Assembly: GCF_008931805.1 (NCBI RefSeq)
Contig: NZ_CP044399.1
Span: forward strand, 682,001 to 746,000
Source: Moritella marina ATCC 15381
GTDB lineage: Bacteria > Pseudomonadota > Gammaproteobacteria > Enterobacterales > Moritellaceae
Length of the DNA: 64,000 bases
Reading direction: 5' to 3'
The translations under genes were made by a program, and so were the position numbers. The notes beneath the pieces were generated by a model. That model saw only the letters and a program-made list of their open reading frames with translations, did not search any database and had not been told where the DNA came from. The first letter of the stretch is position 1. Each line of letters starts with the position of its first letter. Positions 17,667 through 27,462 of the stretch are shown piece by piece.

Positions 17667-18345
17667 TATATCGTTTTTTGGTCTTTTTTGGGAAGCTAGC
17701 TTACTGGTTAAAACAGTCATGCTATTGTTGCTTTCTATGTCGGTGGCATCGTGGGCTATGATTTTCCATCGCTCTAATGCGTTGAAGCAAGCAAATGATG
17801 CATCAAAACGATTCGAAGATAGATTTTGGTCTGGTATCGATTTATCAAAACTATATAAAGAAAGCGAATCACGCAAGAATAATATTCAAGGGATGGAGTT
17901 AATTTTTCATTCTGGTTTTAAAGAATATGTACGCATCCATAACACCAATCAAGAGAACACAGATGCGATCATGGATGGTAGCTATCGTGCTATGCGTGTT
18001 GCACTATCTCGTGAAGTTGATGAACTTGAGGTTAACTTAAATAACTTGGCCACGATCGGTTCAATCAGCCCTTATATCGGTCTGTTTGGCACGGTTTGGG
18101 GTATCATGAGCTCATTTATTGCATTAGGCGCTGTCCAGCAAGCGACATTGGCGATGGTTGCCCCGGGTATTGCCGAGGCATTGATTGCAACTGCAATGGG
18201 TCTATTTGCGGCGATTCCAGCGGTTATTGCTTACAACCGATTTTCCAATCAAGTCATGCGTATTGAAAATAACTACGCTAACTTTATGGAAGAATTCTCT
18301 AGTATTTTACATCGCCAAAGCTTGGCAAAACGAACACAGGACTAA
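17653..18345 (+). CDS. tolQ: Tol-Pal motor subunit TolQ
   Basis: 230 residues, same length as E. coli. Starts at GTG 17653 inside the end of ybgC. MotA/TolQ/ExbB proton-channel family: helix 1 near residues 15-37, a cytoplasmic loop, then helices 2 and 3 in the regions around 135-160 (IGLFGTVWGIMSSF) and 170-195 (PGIAEALIATAMGLFAAIPA). Uses proton motive force with TolR to energise TolA during division. Confidence 0.97.
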   Translation: MEPADISFFGLFWEASLLVKTVMLLLLSMSVASWAMIFHRSNALKQANDASKRFEDRFWSGIDLSKLYKESESRKNNIQGMELIFHSGFKEYVRIHNTNQENTDAIMDGSYRAMRVALSREVDELEVNLNNLATIGSISPYIGLFGTVWGIMSSFIALGAVQQATLAMVAPGIAEALIATAMGLFAAIPAVIAYNRFSNQVMRIENNYANFMEEFSSILHRQSLAKRTQD

Positions 18346-18348
18346 GCG

Positions 18349-18774
18349 ATGCAGCCTTATCAACGTAAGCGCAGACGACCTGTAGCAGAAATTAACGTAG
18401 TACCTTATATCGATGTGATGTTGGTGCTATTGATTATCTTTATGGTGACCGCACCGTTAGTCACTCAAGGTGTGCTTGTTGATTTGCCGCAAGCACAAGC
18501 TGAGTCATTATCGCAAGACAGTAAACCACCGATTGTCGCCTCTGTTGATAAAGATGGTTTATATTATCTTGATGTTGGCGATGGTGATAAATCACCGATG
18601 TCACCAGATGATTTAGCCGTATTGGTTGCTGCGCATTTGAAATTACAGCCTGATACACCCGTTGTCGTTAAAGGCGATGGTTCTGTGGCATACGAGCAAG
18701 TGATCCGCTTAATGGTCGTTTTACAGCAAGCGGGAGCACCCTCCGTCGGCCTAATGACAGATCCTGCTGAATAG
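18349..18774 (+). CDS. tolR: Tol-Pal motor subunit TolR
   Basis: 141-residue inner-membrane protein with a basic N-terminus (QRKRRRPVAEINVVPYID) and a single helix carrying the proton-channel Asp22 in VPYIDVMLVLLIIFMV. The periplasmic ExbD/TolR domain follows and ends GAPSVGLMTDP. Gap to tolQ 3 bp. Confidence 0.97.
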   Translation: MQPYQRKRRRPVAEINVVPYIDVMLVLLIIFMVTAPLVTQGVLVDLPQAQAESLSQDSKPPIVASVDKDGLYYLDVGDGDKSPMSPDDLAVLVAAHLKLQPDTPVVVKGDGSVAYEQVIRLMVVLQQAGAPSVGLMTDPAE

Positions 18775-18844
18775 TATTAATAATCATGAAGTTAAGTTAC
18801 AAGGTGTTAACTCTTATTGTGTGTAGAGTAGGGTATAAATAAAG

Positions 18845-19942
18845 ATGAAGGATAATCAGTCGAAATACTCTGTTGCGATTATTATTTCGGTCGTTTTACA
18901 TGTAGTACTGTTAGTGGTGCTAGGACTCAGTGCGACATCGACGCCATTAAAGCAGCAAGCAAAGCCAAAAGTACAAGCGATCCAAGCTGTGGTCGTGAGT
19001 GAAAAAGCGATAAAGCAGCATGCAGAACGTATTAAGCGTACAGAACAAGATAAGCGTAAAAAAGAACAACAACGTTTACAGGCTGCTGAAGACCGTATTA
19101 AGAAATTGAATGTGGAGCGTCAGCAAAAAGAAGCGGCAATAGTGAAAGCCAAGGAACAGCAAAAAAAGGCCGAACAAGCAGCGAAGCGTGCTGAAACAAA
19201 ACGAGCTGAAAAAGAAGTTGAACGTAAGCTTGCCGAAGCGGCTGCTGTTAAAGCGGAAAAGCAGCGTTTGAAGAAAGTTGAAGAGCGTAAAAAAGCCGAA
19301 GCTGAAACCAAAAAAGCAGAGCAACAACGCGCTAAAAAAGAGTTGGAACGTCAGAAGTCAGAGCAAGCTGCCGCCGCAGCAGAAAGTAAACGTAAAGCAG
19401 CGGCAGAGAAAGAACAAAAACGTAAAGCCGCTGTTGCTGCCGAAGAAAAACGTAAAAAAGCTGAGCAAGAACGTCAGCGTCAAGAAGCTGAAAAGAAACG
19501 TGTCGCTGAGGAAAAACGAGCTGCAGCAGAAAAAGAGCGCCAGCGTTTAGCTAAAATTGAGCAAGACAGACAAGAGCGTTTGATGCAAGAGCAGATTGAA
19601 GCTGAGTTTGCCTCCGAGCTTGATAGTGAGATCCAACAACTCGATGCTGTACGTCAGCAAGAAGTATTGAGTGAAGTGGATAAGTACACTGCACGTATTC
19701 AAAGTTCAATTCAACGCAACATGCTCACCAGTGATGCTATGAAAGGGAAATCCTGTGCGCTAAATATTCGCCTGTCTGATTCAGGTTTAGTATTAAGTGC
19801 AACCAGTGGTAAAGGTGATAGCATCGTTTGCCGAGCAGGTGTTAACGCAGTCAATAAGGCCGGTAGTCTACCTATGTCTTCGGATCCTGAAGTCGCGAAC
19901 AAACTTAAAAATATTAATTTGATTTTTAGACCAGAGATTTAA
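18845..19942 (+). CDS. tolA: Cell-envelope protein TolA
   Basis: 365 residues in three parts: an N-terminal membrane anchor (VAIIISVVLHVVLLVVLGLS), a very long Ala/Glu/Lys/Gln-rich helical domain (about 45-265) that spans the periplasm, and a C-terminal globular domain from about 270 with two Cys (GKSCALNIRL and SIVCRAG) that contacts TolB/Pal. E. coli TolA is 421 residues, so the helical rod is shorter. The lysine-rich coding sequence gives spurious Phe-rich ORFs on the opposite strand. 70 bp after tolR. Confidence 0.95.
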   Translation: MKDNQSKYSVAIIISVVLHVVLLVVLGLSATSTPLKQQAKPKVQAIQAVVVSEKAIKQHAERIKRTEQDKRKKEQQRLQAAEDRIKKLNVERQQKEAAIVKAKEQQKKAEQAAKRAETKRAEKEVERKLAEAAAVKAEKQRLKKVEERKKAEAETKKAEQQRAKKELERQKSEQAAAAAESKRKAAAEKEQKRKAAVAAEEKRKKAEQERQRQEAEKKRVAEEKRAAAEKERQRLAKIEQDRQERLMQEQIEAEFASELDSEIQQLDAVRQQEVLSEVDKYTARIQSSIQRNMLTSDAMKGKSCALNIRLSDSGLVLSATSGKGDSIVCRAGVNAVNKAGSLPMSSDPEVANKLKNINLIFRPEI

Positions 19943-19943
19943 T

Positions 19944-21314
19944 ATGAATATAACGAAACGTTTTTTATCTTTCTTTGTCGTATGTCTTATGCAGGTTCAG
20001 ATCGCGCATGCAGCATTAGAAATTATTATTACCGAAGGTACAAATAGTGCTAGACCTGTCGCTGTCGTCCCATTTAAGTGGCTAGGTGCGCAGCCTCAGC
20101 CAAAGAATATGACTGATTTCGCGAGTATTATTGCGGATGATTTACGTAACAGTGGCCGGTTTTCACCATTAGAACGTAATTTGATGCCACAAACACCAGC
20201 AACAGAGGGTGCTGTCGATTATGAAGCATGGAAAGAAGCGGGTGTTGAGGCTATCGTTATTGGTACTGTTAAACCGTTAGAAAATGGCCGTTTGCAGATC
20301 CATTTTCAGCTCGTTAATGTACTGTCTGGTTTTAAAAACCAAACACCAGAAAAGATTGATGAACAGCTGGTTAAAAATACTGATCATATTAAGTTGAATT
20401 TGAAAGGTAATTTTTCGACTCGTCGCCCTCGTCATATTTCACACCGTTTAAGTGATTATATTTTTGAGAATCTGACTGGTACCCGCGGCGCATTTCTTAC
20501 GCGTATTGCGTATGTAGCGATTAATTATGATGATAAATATCCATTTAAATTATTAATATCTGATTATGATGGTATGAATCAGCACGTATTATTCCGCTCG
20601 ACAGAGCCTGTTATGTCACCTTCGTGGGATCCTACAGGTAAAAAACTCGCTTATATGAGCATGGAAGATAAAAAGCATGAGATCTGGATTTATGATCTGG
20701 TGACGCAAAAGCGTGAGCTGATAGAACCGTATAAGGGCAGTAATATTTTACCGGTATTTTCACCTGACGGTACAAAACTGTCGATGATATTGTCTAAATC
20801 AGGTCAGGCTGATGTGTATGTTTATGATTTAAAAACTAAAAAACTCGATAGGCTGACTAAGAATCGCGGTATTGATACAGAAGCAACATGGGCTCCTGAT
20901 GGTAAGTCGCTGGTCTTTACATCTGAACGTGGTGGTCGTCCGCAAATTTATCAAGTTAATTTAGAAAGTAAGAAAATTAAACGACTTACCTTTGAGGGGA
21001 ACGCAAACTTAAATCCTTCAATTAGCCCTGATGGCCAGAATTTAGTTATGGTCAGTTTGCAAAAAGGTAAGTATAGTGTAACGAAGCAGGATTTGTCAGA
21101 TGGATATGTGCAAAAACTGACTGACGGTCGTCTTGATAAATCACCAAGTATTGCACCAAATGGCAGTATGGTGATCTACAGCACGGTTGTTAAGGGAAAA
21201 CAGGTATTATCGCTAGTCTCAATGGATGGACGTTTTAAGGCAGTATTACCAGCAAGTGATGGAGAAGTAAAAGCACCAGCTTGGTCACCTTTCTTGACAT
21301 CTAAAAAGAATTAA
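19944..21314 (+). CDS. tolB: Tol-Pal periplasmic beta-propeller TolB
   Basis: 456 residues with a signal peptide (cleavage near AHAALE). An N-terminal alpha/beta domain (AVVPFKWLG...IIADDLRNSGRF) precedes a six-bladed propeller built of repeats such as SPSWDPTGKKLAYMS, PVFSPDGTKLSMI, ATWAPDGKSLVFTS and PSISPDGQNLVMV. Binds Pal and is the partner of TolA at the septum. Starts 1 bp after the tolA stop. Confidence 0.97.
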   Translation: MNITKRFLSFFVVCLMQVQIAHAALEIIITEGTNSARPVAVVPFKWLGAQPQPKNMTDFASIIADDLRNSGRFSPLERNLMPQTPATEGAVDYEAWKEAGVEAIVIGTVKPLENGRLQIHFQLVNVLSGFKNQTPEKIDEQLVKNTDHIKLNLKGNFSTRRPRHISHRLSDYIFENLTGTRGAFLTRIAYVAINYDDKYPFKLLISDYDGMNQHVLFRSTEPVMSPSWDPTGKKLAYMSMEDKKHEIWIYDLVTQKRELIEPYKGSNILPVFSPDGTKLSMILSKSGQADVYVYDLKTKKLDRLTKNRGIDTEATWAPDGKSLVFTSERGGRPQIYQVNLESKKIKRLTFEGNANLNPSISPDGQNLVMVSLQKGKYSVTKQDLSDGYVQKLTDGRLDKSPSIAPNGSMVIYSTVVKGKQVLSLVSMDGRFKAVLPASDGEVKAPAWSPFLTSKKN

Positions 21315-21334
21315 TTATTGATAGGAAAATGAAA

Positions 21335-21919
21335 ATGCAACTAAATAAAATCTTAAAAAGTTTAGTAATTGCGTTACCAATGCTGACATTGGCTGCATGT
21401 AGCTCAACAACTGATACAAAGACAAATGACGCAGTTGAAAGCACTGCACAGCAAACAGCAAACGATGCGGCAGATAATGCAGCAACTGAAGCTGGTTCAA
21501 ATGTTATTGTTGGTAGCGATACTGACGTAAGCATTGACGATGTTGAAAACCTGACAGCTGAAGAAGTTAAAAAACAAGTGATTGACGAATTACGTAAACG
21601 TCATGTTGTTTACTTCGGTTTTGATCAACAAGCCGTTACTGCAGAATATGGCGAGCTATTACAAGATCACGCTAACTTCTTAATTGATAACCCTGCTGTT
21701 AAAGTACTCATTGAAGGTCATGCTGATGAACGTGGTACGCCAGGTTACAACATCGCGCTAGGCGATCGTCGTGCTGACGCTGTTGTTAAATACCTAAATA
21801 ATCTAGGTGTTTCTTCAAGCCAAATCTCAACAGTAAGTTATGGTGAAGAGAAACCAGTAAACACTTCTCACACTGATGCTGCATTCGCTCAAAATCGACG
21901 TGCAGTACTAGTTTACTAA
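21335..21919 (+). CDS. pal: Peptidoglycan-associated lipoprotein Pal
   Basis: Outer-membrane lipoprotein; lipobox LAAC. ATG 21335 sits 8 bp after AGGA; ATG 21329 is in frame but too close to it. The first ~75 mature residues are a Thr/Asp/Ala-rich linker, longer than in E. coli Pal. The OmpA-like domain follows, with GHADERGTPGYNIALGDRR binding meso-DAP of peptidoglycan, ending in NRRAVLVY. Works with TolB to hold the outer membrane to the wall. Confidence 0.95.
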   Translation: MQLNKILKSLVIALPMLTLAACSSTTDTKTNDAVESTAQQTANDAADNAATEAGSNVIVGSDTDVSIDDVENLTAEEVKKQVIDELRKRHVVYFGFDQQAVTAEYGELLQDHANFLIDNPAVKVLIEGHADERGTPGYNIALGDRRADAVVKYLNNLGVSSSQISTVSYGEEKPVNTSHTDAAFAQNRRAVLVY

Positions 21920-21931
21920 GGATTAGTCACC

Positions 21932-22717
21932 TTGATTCGAATTAATACTAAAACGGCCATGATTATGGCCGTTCTTTATAGCGGAATAGGGCATGCTGCA
22001 CCCGCTACAGTACTTGATGCTACAGTCAGTGCTAATAAGGTCATCACAGCAAAACCAACTCGTTCGGTTGAACAACGTCTAACCCGCATAGAGAATATCC
22101 TCCAAGCTCGCACTAGAGCACAATTAGAAACTCAGCAAAGACTTGATCAATTATCGATTGAATTAATGAACTTGCAGGGGGCTATTGAAGAAAGCAATCT
22201 AGAGCAGGGTAAAATCACGCAACGTCAACGCGATATTCTTAATGATATTGAGCGTATACGTACCACGCTTGTTGCGAAACCAGTAAAATCTATCGCAACA
22301 GATACTGCTATTTTAAACGCGGCTAATCAACCGGTAAATTTGACAGGAAAAGATTCTTATAACTATGCCATTAAGCTAATTAAAAATGAGCGTAAGTATG
22401 ATGAAGCCATTCCTGCACTACAAAGTTTTATCTCAACGTATCCAGAGTCAGAACTCGCTGCTAATGCACATTATTGGTTAGGCTTGTTATTACGTAAAGA
22501 TAATAAGAATGATGAAGCTAAAGTTGAATTTGAGAAGATCGTGACTAAATACCCGACATCAAATAAACGTGCAGATTCATTACAGAAACTAGGTCAACTT
22601 GCTAAGTTAGCGGGTTCAAATAGTGAAGCTAAACGCTATTTTGAATTAGTGATTAAAGATTATCCGAATGATGCTGTCGCTAAGCTGGCGAAACAAGAAT
22701 TAGCCGCACTAAAATAA
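21932..22717 (+). CDS. cpoB: Cell-division coordinator CpoB (YbgF)
   Basis: 261 residues from TTG 21932, with AAGGA at 21918-21922. Signal peptide (IGHAAPA), then a coiled coil (about 40-115) for trimerisation and a TolA-binding TPR region at the C-terminus (SYNYAIKLIKNERKYDEAIP, AHYWLGLLLRKDNKNDEAK, ADSLQKLGQLAKLAG). Coordinates outer-membrane constriction with PBP1B activity. Last protein gene of the tol operon; tRNAs follow, as in E. coli. Confidence 0.92.
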   Translation: MIRINTKTAMIMAVLYSGIGHAAPATVLDATVSANKVITAKPTRSVEQRLTRIENILQARTRAQLETQQRLDQLSIELMNLQGAIEESNLEQGKITQRQRDILNDIERIRTTLVAKPVKSIATDTAILNAANQPVNLTGKDSYNYAIKLIKNERKYDEAIPALQSFISTYPESELAANAHYWLGLLLRKDNKNDEAKVEFEKIVTKYPTSNKRADSLQKLGQLAKLAGSNSEAKRYFELVIKDYPNDAVAKLAKQELAALK

Positions 22718-22836
22718 TCTGTTGTAGTCGGTAAATTACTTCGCCTTTTGGGTTGTGTTATTTATCGTCGTATTGGTGTTAAACTGAACGGAAGTCAGCA
22801 TCTTATCACTGAATTGTGATTCTAAGCAGATTTTAC

Positions 22837-22872
22837 TTGCAGAGTTTTCTGAAAAAAGTATTATAGCCGCCA
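22837..22872 (+). promoter_or_regulatory. Putative promoter of the tRNA array
   Basis: TTGCAG (22837-22842), 16-bp spacer, TATTAT (22859-22864), then a GC-rich discriminator AGCCGCC typical of stringently controlled stable-RNA promoters. It is ~65 bp before the first tRNA. Confidence 0.6.
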
Positions 22873-22938
22873 TCGAGACAGGGGGTTAACGAAACAAAGT
22901 AATTTGCTTGGTTAATTAACATCTTGATTATAGATTGT

Positions 22939-23015
<77 letters not shown>

Positions 23016-23044
23016 TTTCTATAACCAATTTATTTGGTATTTGT

Positions 23045-23120
23045 GGGTCCTTAGCTCAGTTGGGAGAGCATCGCCCTTACAAGGCGAGGGTCACTGGTTC
23101 AAGCCCAGTAGGACCCACCA
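23045..23120 (+). tRNA. tRNA-Val (TAC), copy 1
   Basis: 76 nt cloverleaf with encoded CCA; anticodon loop CTTACAA between TCGCC and GGCGA; acceptor GGGTCCT/AGGACCC. Confidence 0.97.
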
Positions 23121-23165
23121 CATTTAATTACGTATCCGAACGTAAGCTAAATGAAAACATATTGT

Positions 23166-23242
<77 letters not shown>

Positions 23243-23273
23243 ATATGCTCGCTATGTAAATAGCAAAATTTGT

Positions 23274-23349
23274 GGGTCCTTAGCTCAGTTGGGAGAGCAT
23301 CGCCCTTACAAGGCGAGGGTCACTGGTTCAAGCCCAGTAGGACCCACCA
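23274..23349 (+). tRNA. tRNA-Val (TAC), copy 2
   Basis: Same 76-nt sequence as copy 1. The spacer before it has a short GCTAT/ATAGC hairpin. Confidence 0.97.
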
Positions 23350-23428
23350 CAAGTTATTAGGTTTGGTTATCTATTTTATAATGAAATTATAAAACAAGTG
23401 ACGAGACTTTATAAAGAAAGGTTATGGG

Positions 23429-23504
23429 GGGCTGTTAGCTCAGTTGGTAGAGCAGTTGACTTTTAATCAATTGGTCGAAGGTTCAAATCCTTCACAGCCC
23501 ACCA
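23429..23504 (+). tRNA. tRNA-Lys (TTT), copy 1
   Basis: 76 nt with encoded CCA; loop CTTTTAA between GTTGA and TCAAT gives anticodon TTT; acceptor GGGCTGT/ACAGCCC. Confidence 0.97.
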
Positions 23505-23542
23505 CTTTCTTACTATTAGAGAAACAGTGAAAACAAAATTGT

Positions 23543-23619
<77 letters not shown>

Positions 23620-23658
23620 GTTTAAACGATAGGCACAACTATCGAGAAAAAATAATGT

Positions 23659-23734
23659 GGGTCCTTAGCTCAGTTGGGAGAGCATCGCCCTTACAAGGCG
23701 AGGGTCACTGGTTCAAGCCCAGTAGGACCCACCA
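23659..23734 (+). tRNA. tRNA-Val (TAC), copy 3
   Basis: Same 76-nt sequence as the other Val copies, encoded CCA. Confidence 0.97.
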
Positions 23735-23811
23735 CTATTGTGGTGAATGTCTTAGGACATAAGCAATAAGACTTCGGTTAAAGCAACTTTTATCGAAGCA
23801 GTTAAAGTAAA

Positions 23812-23887
23812 GGGCTGTTAGCTCAGTTGGTAGAGCAGTTGACTTTTAATCAATTGGTCGAAGGTTCAAATCCTTCACAGCCCACCA
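23812..23887 (+). tRNA. tRNA-Lys (TTT), copy 2
   Basis: Same 76-nt sequence as Lys copy 1; followed directly by a Val gene rather than fMet. Confidence 0.97.
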
Positions 23888-23916
23888 CTTTAATTAGTAA
23901 TGCGAATACAATATTT

Positions 23917-23992
23917 GGGTCCTTAGCTCAGTTGGGAGAGCATCGCCCTTACAAGGCGAGGGTCACTGGTTCAAGCCCAGTAGGACCCACCA
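23917..23992 (+). tRNA. tRNA-Val (TAC), copy 4
   Basis: Same 76-nt sequence; the only later Val gene not preceded by fMet, suggesting loss of one fMet from the repeat unit. Confidence 0.97.
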
Positions 23993-24052
23993 TTTATTAA
24001 GTCTGGTTATATCTTTTATAAGATAAGTAACGGGATTTAAAAAAAGAATTTG

Positions 24053-24128
24053 GGGCTGTTAGCTCAGTTGGTAGAGCAGTTGACTTTTAATCAATTGGTC
24101 GAAGGTTCAAATCCTTCACAGCCCACCA
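24053..24128 (+). tRNA. tRNA-Lys (TTT), copy 3
   Basis: Same 76-nt sequence, encoded CCA. Confidence 0.97.
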
Positions 24129-24177
24129 ACTTCTTACTGTTATTTCTTATTTAGAAAAACAGTAAACAATAAATTGT

Positions 24178-24254
<77 letters not shown>

Positions 24255-24293
24255 GTTTAAACGATAGCCACAACTATCGCTAAAAAATAATGT

Positions 24294-24369
24294 GGGTCCT
24301 TAGCTCAGTTGGGAGAGCATCGCCCTTACAAGGCGAGGGTCACTGGTTCAAGCCCAGTAGGACCCACCA
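24294..24369 (+). tRNA. tRNA-Val (TAC), copy 5
   Basis: Same 76-nt sequence, encoded CCA. Confidence 0.97.
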
Positions 24370-24421
24370 CTTAATTGTGGTGTTACGTTTAAGACGTAAA
24401 ACTATAAAAGAAAGAGTATGG

Positions 24422-24497
24422 GGGCTGTTAGCTCAGTTGGTAGAGCAGTTGACTTTTAATCAATTGGTCGAAGGTTCAAATCCTTCACAGCCCACCA
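24422..24497 (+). tRNA. tRNA-Lys (TTT), copy 4
   Basis: Same 76-nt sequence, encoded CCA. Confidence 0.97.
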
Positions 24498-24547
24498 CTT
24501 TCTTACTGTTATTTCTTACTATTAGAGATACAGTGTAACAGCATTGT

Positions 24548-24624
<77 letters not shown>

Positions 24625-24662
24625 GTTTATACGATAGATAAAACTATCGCTAAAAATAATGT

Positions 24663-24738
24663 GGGTCCTTAGCTCAGTTGGGAGAGCATCGCCCTTACAA
24701 GGCGAGGGTCACTGGTTCAAGCCCAGTAGGACCCACCA
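24663..24738 (+). tRNA. tRNA-Val (TAC), copy 6
   Basis: Same 76-nt sequence, encoded CCA. Confidence 0.97.
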
Positions 24739-24837
24739 CTTATATTGTTATTATACAAAGGTATAGTGATAGTAAATTGTGGTGATTACATCATAAGACG
24801 TAAACACCAACCTCAGTTAAGAGGCAATAAAAATAAA

Positions 24838-24913
24838 GGGCTGTTAGCTCAGTTGGTAGAGCAGTTGACTTTTAATCAATTGGTCGAAGGTTCAAATCCT
24901 TCACAGCCCACCA
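24838..24913 (+). tRNA. tRNA-Lys (TTT), copy 5
   Basis: Same 76-nt sequence; last gene of the array, followed by a terminator. Confidence 0.97.
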
Positions 24914-24933
24914 ATTATCTTGTTAAGATAAAC

Positions 24934-24964
24934 AAAAAAGCCTCGCTAATAGCGAGGCTTTTTT
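24934..24964 (+). terminator. Terminator of the tRNA array
   Basis: AAGCCTCGCT / AGCGAGGCTT stem with 3-nt loop AAT, then six T. Confidence 0.93.
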
Positions 24965-25060
24965 GTTTATGCTGAAAAAAGTTCACGCTAAGTTACGTTT
25001 TCGTGACAATGCCATGTATAATACGCGAAGATTAATTTTTTGAGCACTGAGTAATTAGCT

Positions 25061-26089
25061 ATGATCCCTAATGTAGTAGAAATGGAATACCCATTCCCGC
25101 AAAAACCAGTTCCGTTATCAGCACAAGAAAAACTGGATTATAAAGCACGTATTAAACAGCTTTTAAAAGAAAAAGATGCTGTATTAATTGCCCACTATTA
25201 TACTGATCCTGAGATCCAAGCACTTGCAGAAGAGACTGGCGGTTGTGTCGCTGACTCTTTAGAAATGGCTCGCTTTGGTAATAACCACCCAGCTAAAACA
25301 CTTATTATTGCTGGTGTTCGCTTCATGGGTGAAACAGCTAAGATCTTAGCACCTAGTAAACGTATTATTATGCCTGCACTAGATGCAACTTGTTCATTGG
25401 ATCTCGGTTGTCCTGTGAAAGAGTTTTCAGCATTCTGTGACGCGCACCCTGACCATACAGTTGTCGTTTATGCGAATACATCAGCCGCTGTTAAAGCGCG
25501 TGCTGACTGGGTGGTCACATCAAGTATTGCACTGGATGTTGTTGATCATCTTGATAGTGAAGGTAAGAAATTAATTTGGGGGCCAGATCGTCATTTGGGA
25601 GCCTGGATTGAAAAGCAAACTGGCGCGAAAATGGTTCGTTGGCAGGGCGCTTGTATTGTACATGATGAATTTAAAGCGTCGGCATTAAAACGTCTAAAAG
25701 CAGAAAATCCAGAAGCGGCGGTTCTTGTTCATCCTGAATCTCCAGCTGATGTTATTGACCTGGCTGATGCGGTAGGCTCTACTAGTCAACTGATTAAAGC
25801 GGCGAAAGAATTACCACAACAAAAACTGATTGTGGCAACGGATAAAGGTATCTTCTTTAAGATGCAACAAGCCTGTCCGGAAAAAGAAATGATTGCAGCA
25901 CCAACCGGTGGTAACGGCGCAAGTTGTCGTAGCTGTGCTATGTGCCCTTGGATGGGCATGAACGGCCTTAAAGCGATTGAAGAATCGTTAGTTAATGATG
26001 ATGGTCATGAAGTCTTTGTTGATGAAGATATTCGTGTTAAAGCGCTTATTCCATTAGAGCGTATGTTAAACTTTAACGTATCAAACTAA
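25061..26089 (+). CDS. nadA: Quinolinate synthase NadA
   Basis: 342 residues (E. coli 347). Condenses iminoaspartate with dihydroxyacetone phosphate to quinolinate for NAD synthesis, using a [4Fe-4S] cluster. The three cluster Cys are visible in DATCSLD (near 111), [10 protein letters not shown] and [10 protein letters not shown]. Substrate motifs AHYYTDPE and HPESP are intact. It follows the tRNA array as in E. coli; its own terminator lies at 26109-26141. Confidence 0.97.
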   Translation: MIPNVVEMEYPFPQKPVPLSAQEKLDYKARIKQLLKEKDAVLIAHYYTDPEIQALAEETGGCVADSLEMARFGNNHPAKTLIIAGVRFMGETAKILAPSKRIIMPALDATCSLDLGCPVKEFSAFCDAHPDHTVVVYANTSAAVKARADWVVTSSIALDVVDHLDSEGKKLIWGPDRHLGAWIEKQTGAKMVRWQGACIVHDEFKASALKRLKAENPEAAVLVHPESPADVIDLADAVGSTSQLIKAAKELPQQKLIVATDKGIFFKMQQACPEKEMIAAPTGGNGASCRSCAMCPWMGMNGLKAIEESLVNDDGHEVFVDEDIRVKALIPLERMLNFNVSN

Positions 26090-26108
26090 GCGTTTAATAC
26101 GTTAAAAT

Positions 26109-26141
26109 AAAAAACCTGAATGCATTTGCTTCAGGTTTTTT
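26109..26141 (+). terminator. Terminator after nadA
   Basis: AAAAACCTGAA / TTCAGGTTTTTT with a 9-nt loop; the A-run also allows use by the opposing comEA-like gene. Confidence 0.85.
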
Positions 26142-26190
26142 ATGCCTATAACTGTACTGTATCTATAGCAGTATTATATCTACAGTAATA

Positions 26191-26580
26191 TTATAAATCG
26201 GTCACACTTATTTTACCTGCCAACTTAGTGATCGTTGCTTGTCCTATGCCTTTGACACTCGCTAAATCTTCAGTTGTGATAAATTCACCATTGTGGTCAC
26301 GCCACTGTATTATCTTTGCGGCTTTATAAGCACCAATCCCGGGCAGTGCTGTAAGCTGTGACTCATTGGCGGTATTGATATTTAATGGCATGAGTAGGGG
26401 GCTTGCGGATACCGTTGAATGGCTAAGATCAAATACAGTTGTTTCAGTTTTGCTATCAACCTCTTGGTTTATAGATGTGAGTGAGGGCATGAAAGCTTCC
26501 TCTGCATTGGCTGATGACAATAATAGTAAAGGGGCTGCAACAGCAATATAGAGTGCGATACGATTCATTTTCTTAAGCAT
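26191..26580 (-). CDS. ComEA-like helix-hairpin-helix DNA-binding protein
   Basis: 129 residues with a signal peptide (cleavage near ANAEEAF) and a C-terminal double helix-hairpin-helix domain: NINTANESQLTALPGIGAYK followed by TTEDLASVKGIGQATITKL. ComEA proteins bind incoming DNA in the periplasm during natural transformation; the short form is common in Vibrio and relatives. ATG 26580 is chosen because AGGA lies 9 bp upstream; a second ATG is four codons in. Monocistronic. Confidence 0.85.
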   Translation of the reverse strand: MLKKMNRIALYIAVAAPLLLLSSANAEEAFMPSLTSINQEVDSKTETTVFDLSHSTVSASPLLMPLNINTANESQLTALPGIGAYKAAKIIQWRDHNGEFITTEDLASVKGIGQATITKLAGKISVTDL

Positions 26581-26858
26581 TTATAATTTTCCTATATGAT
26601 AATAACGAATGTGCTTACAGAATCAAACTGTAGTCATCATGCGCTTTATTTGTTGTCAACAATGCCCTCGCTGTGCGAGTTGTCACATCTTTGAATAAGG
26701 AATTATATGCATGCTCAAATTTGCGGTGTGAGGAAAGTATTAGGCATTCTAAGGGCGTTATAAGGAGGGGTATTTGAAGAAGTACTGCACTGAATGAACC
26801 AATCGTTGTTCGATAAAATGCAGTACTCAGATAGCGAATAGCCAGTTATCTGTCTGTG
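26581..26858. other. Intergenic region with possible 18-codon ORF
   Basis: 278 bp between comEA-like and yciB genes. It holds an 18-codon frame at 26707-26763 on the plus strand preceded by AAGGA (26697-26701), and an inverted repeat AGTACTGCA (26781-26789) / TGCAGTACT (26819-26827). Neither can be assigned a role. Confidence 0.3.
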
Positions 26859-27404
26859 TTATTTATTATCACTGTTTTCTTTTGGCATGTAGCGATAAAG
26901 GTAGACTACCGTTAATATTGTAAAGGCTAACATGATACCCAGCACGCCAAATACTTTAAAATCAACCCATAGCTCTTCTGACATGTTGAAAGCAATGTAA
27001 TGGTTCAGGCCGGCAAGCGCCAGGAAGAATATCGCCCATGCAGCATTGACGCGTGCCCAGACAAATTCAGGTAGCACCATTTCTTTACCGAGCATTTTCT
27101 TTAGTAGGTTTTGCTTAAAGCCATACTGGCTAACCAATAATACAATTGAAAATAGGCAATAAATAACGGTTACTTTCCATTTAATGAAGCTGGAATCCTG
27201 AGTAAATAAGGTGATACCACCAAATACCGTCACCATCGCAAATGTGATTAATTGCATTTTTTCAACTTTGCGATATTTAAACCAGCTAAAGAGTAACGTA
27301 CATGCTGTTACTGCGATGAGTGCTGCAGTTGCAGAATAAATATCGTACATTTTATAAATAACGAAAAAGACGATCAGGGGAATAAATTCATTAAATTGTT
27401 TCAT
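26859..27404 (-). CDS. yciB: Inner-membrane septation protein A (YciB)
   Basis: 181 residues, five to six transmembrane helices. Strong family resemblance to E. coli YciB: MKQFNEFIPLIVFFVIYKMY, FRKVEKM-type KYRKVEKMQLITF, FIKWKVTVIY and VDFKVFG near the C-terminus. Involved in division and envelope integrity in enterics and Shigella. Stands alone here without yciA/yciC. Confidence 0.93.
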   Translation of the reverse strand: MKQFNEFIPLIVFFVIYKMYDIYSATAALIAVTACTLLFSWFKYRKVEKMQLITFAMVTVFGGITLFTQDSSFIKWKVTVIYCLFSIVLLVSQYGFKQNLLKKMLGKEMVLPEFVWARVNAAWAIFFLALAGLNHYIAFNMSEELWVDFKVFGVLGIMLAFTILTVVYLYRYMPKENSDNK

Positions 27405-27462
27405 AAAATTTTGTGCTCACGGCTAATGATGAAAGTTAGTCTATCATGAAAATTGCAGATAT

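Noticed and set aside
19076-19327. Phe-rich minus-strand ORFs inside tolA
   Set aside because: Artefact of the Lys/Glu/Ala codons of the TolA helical domain read in reverse.
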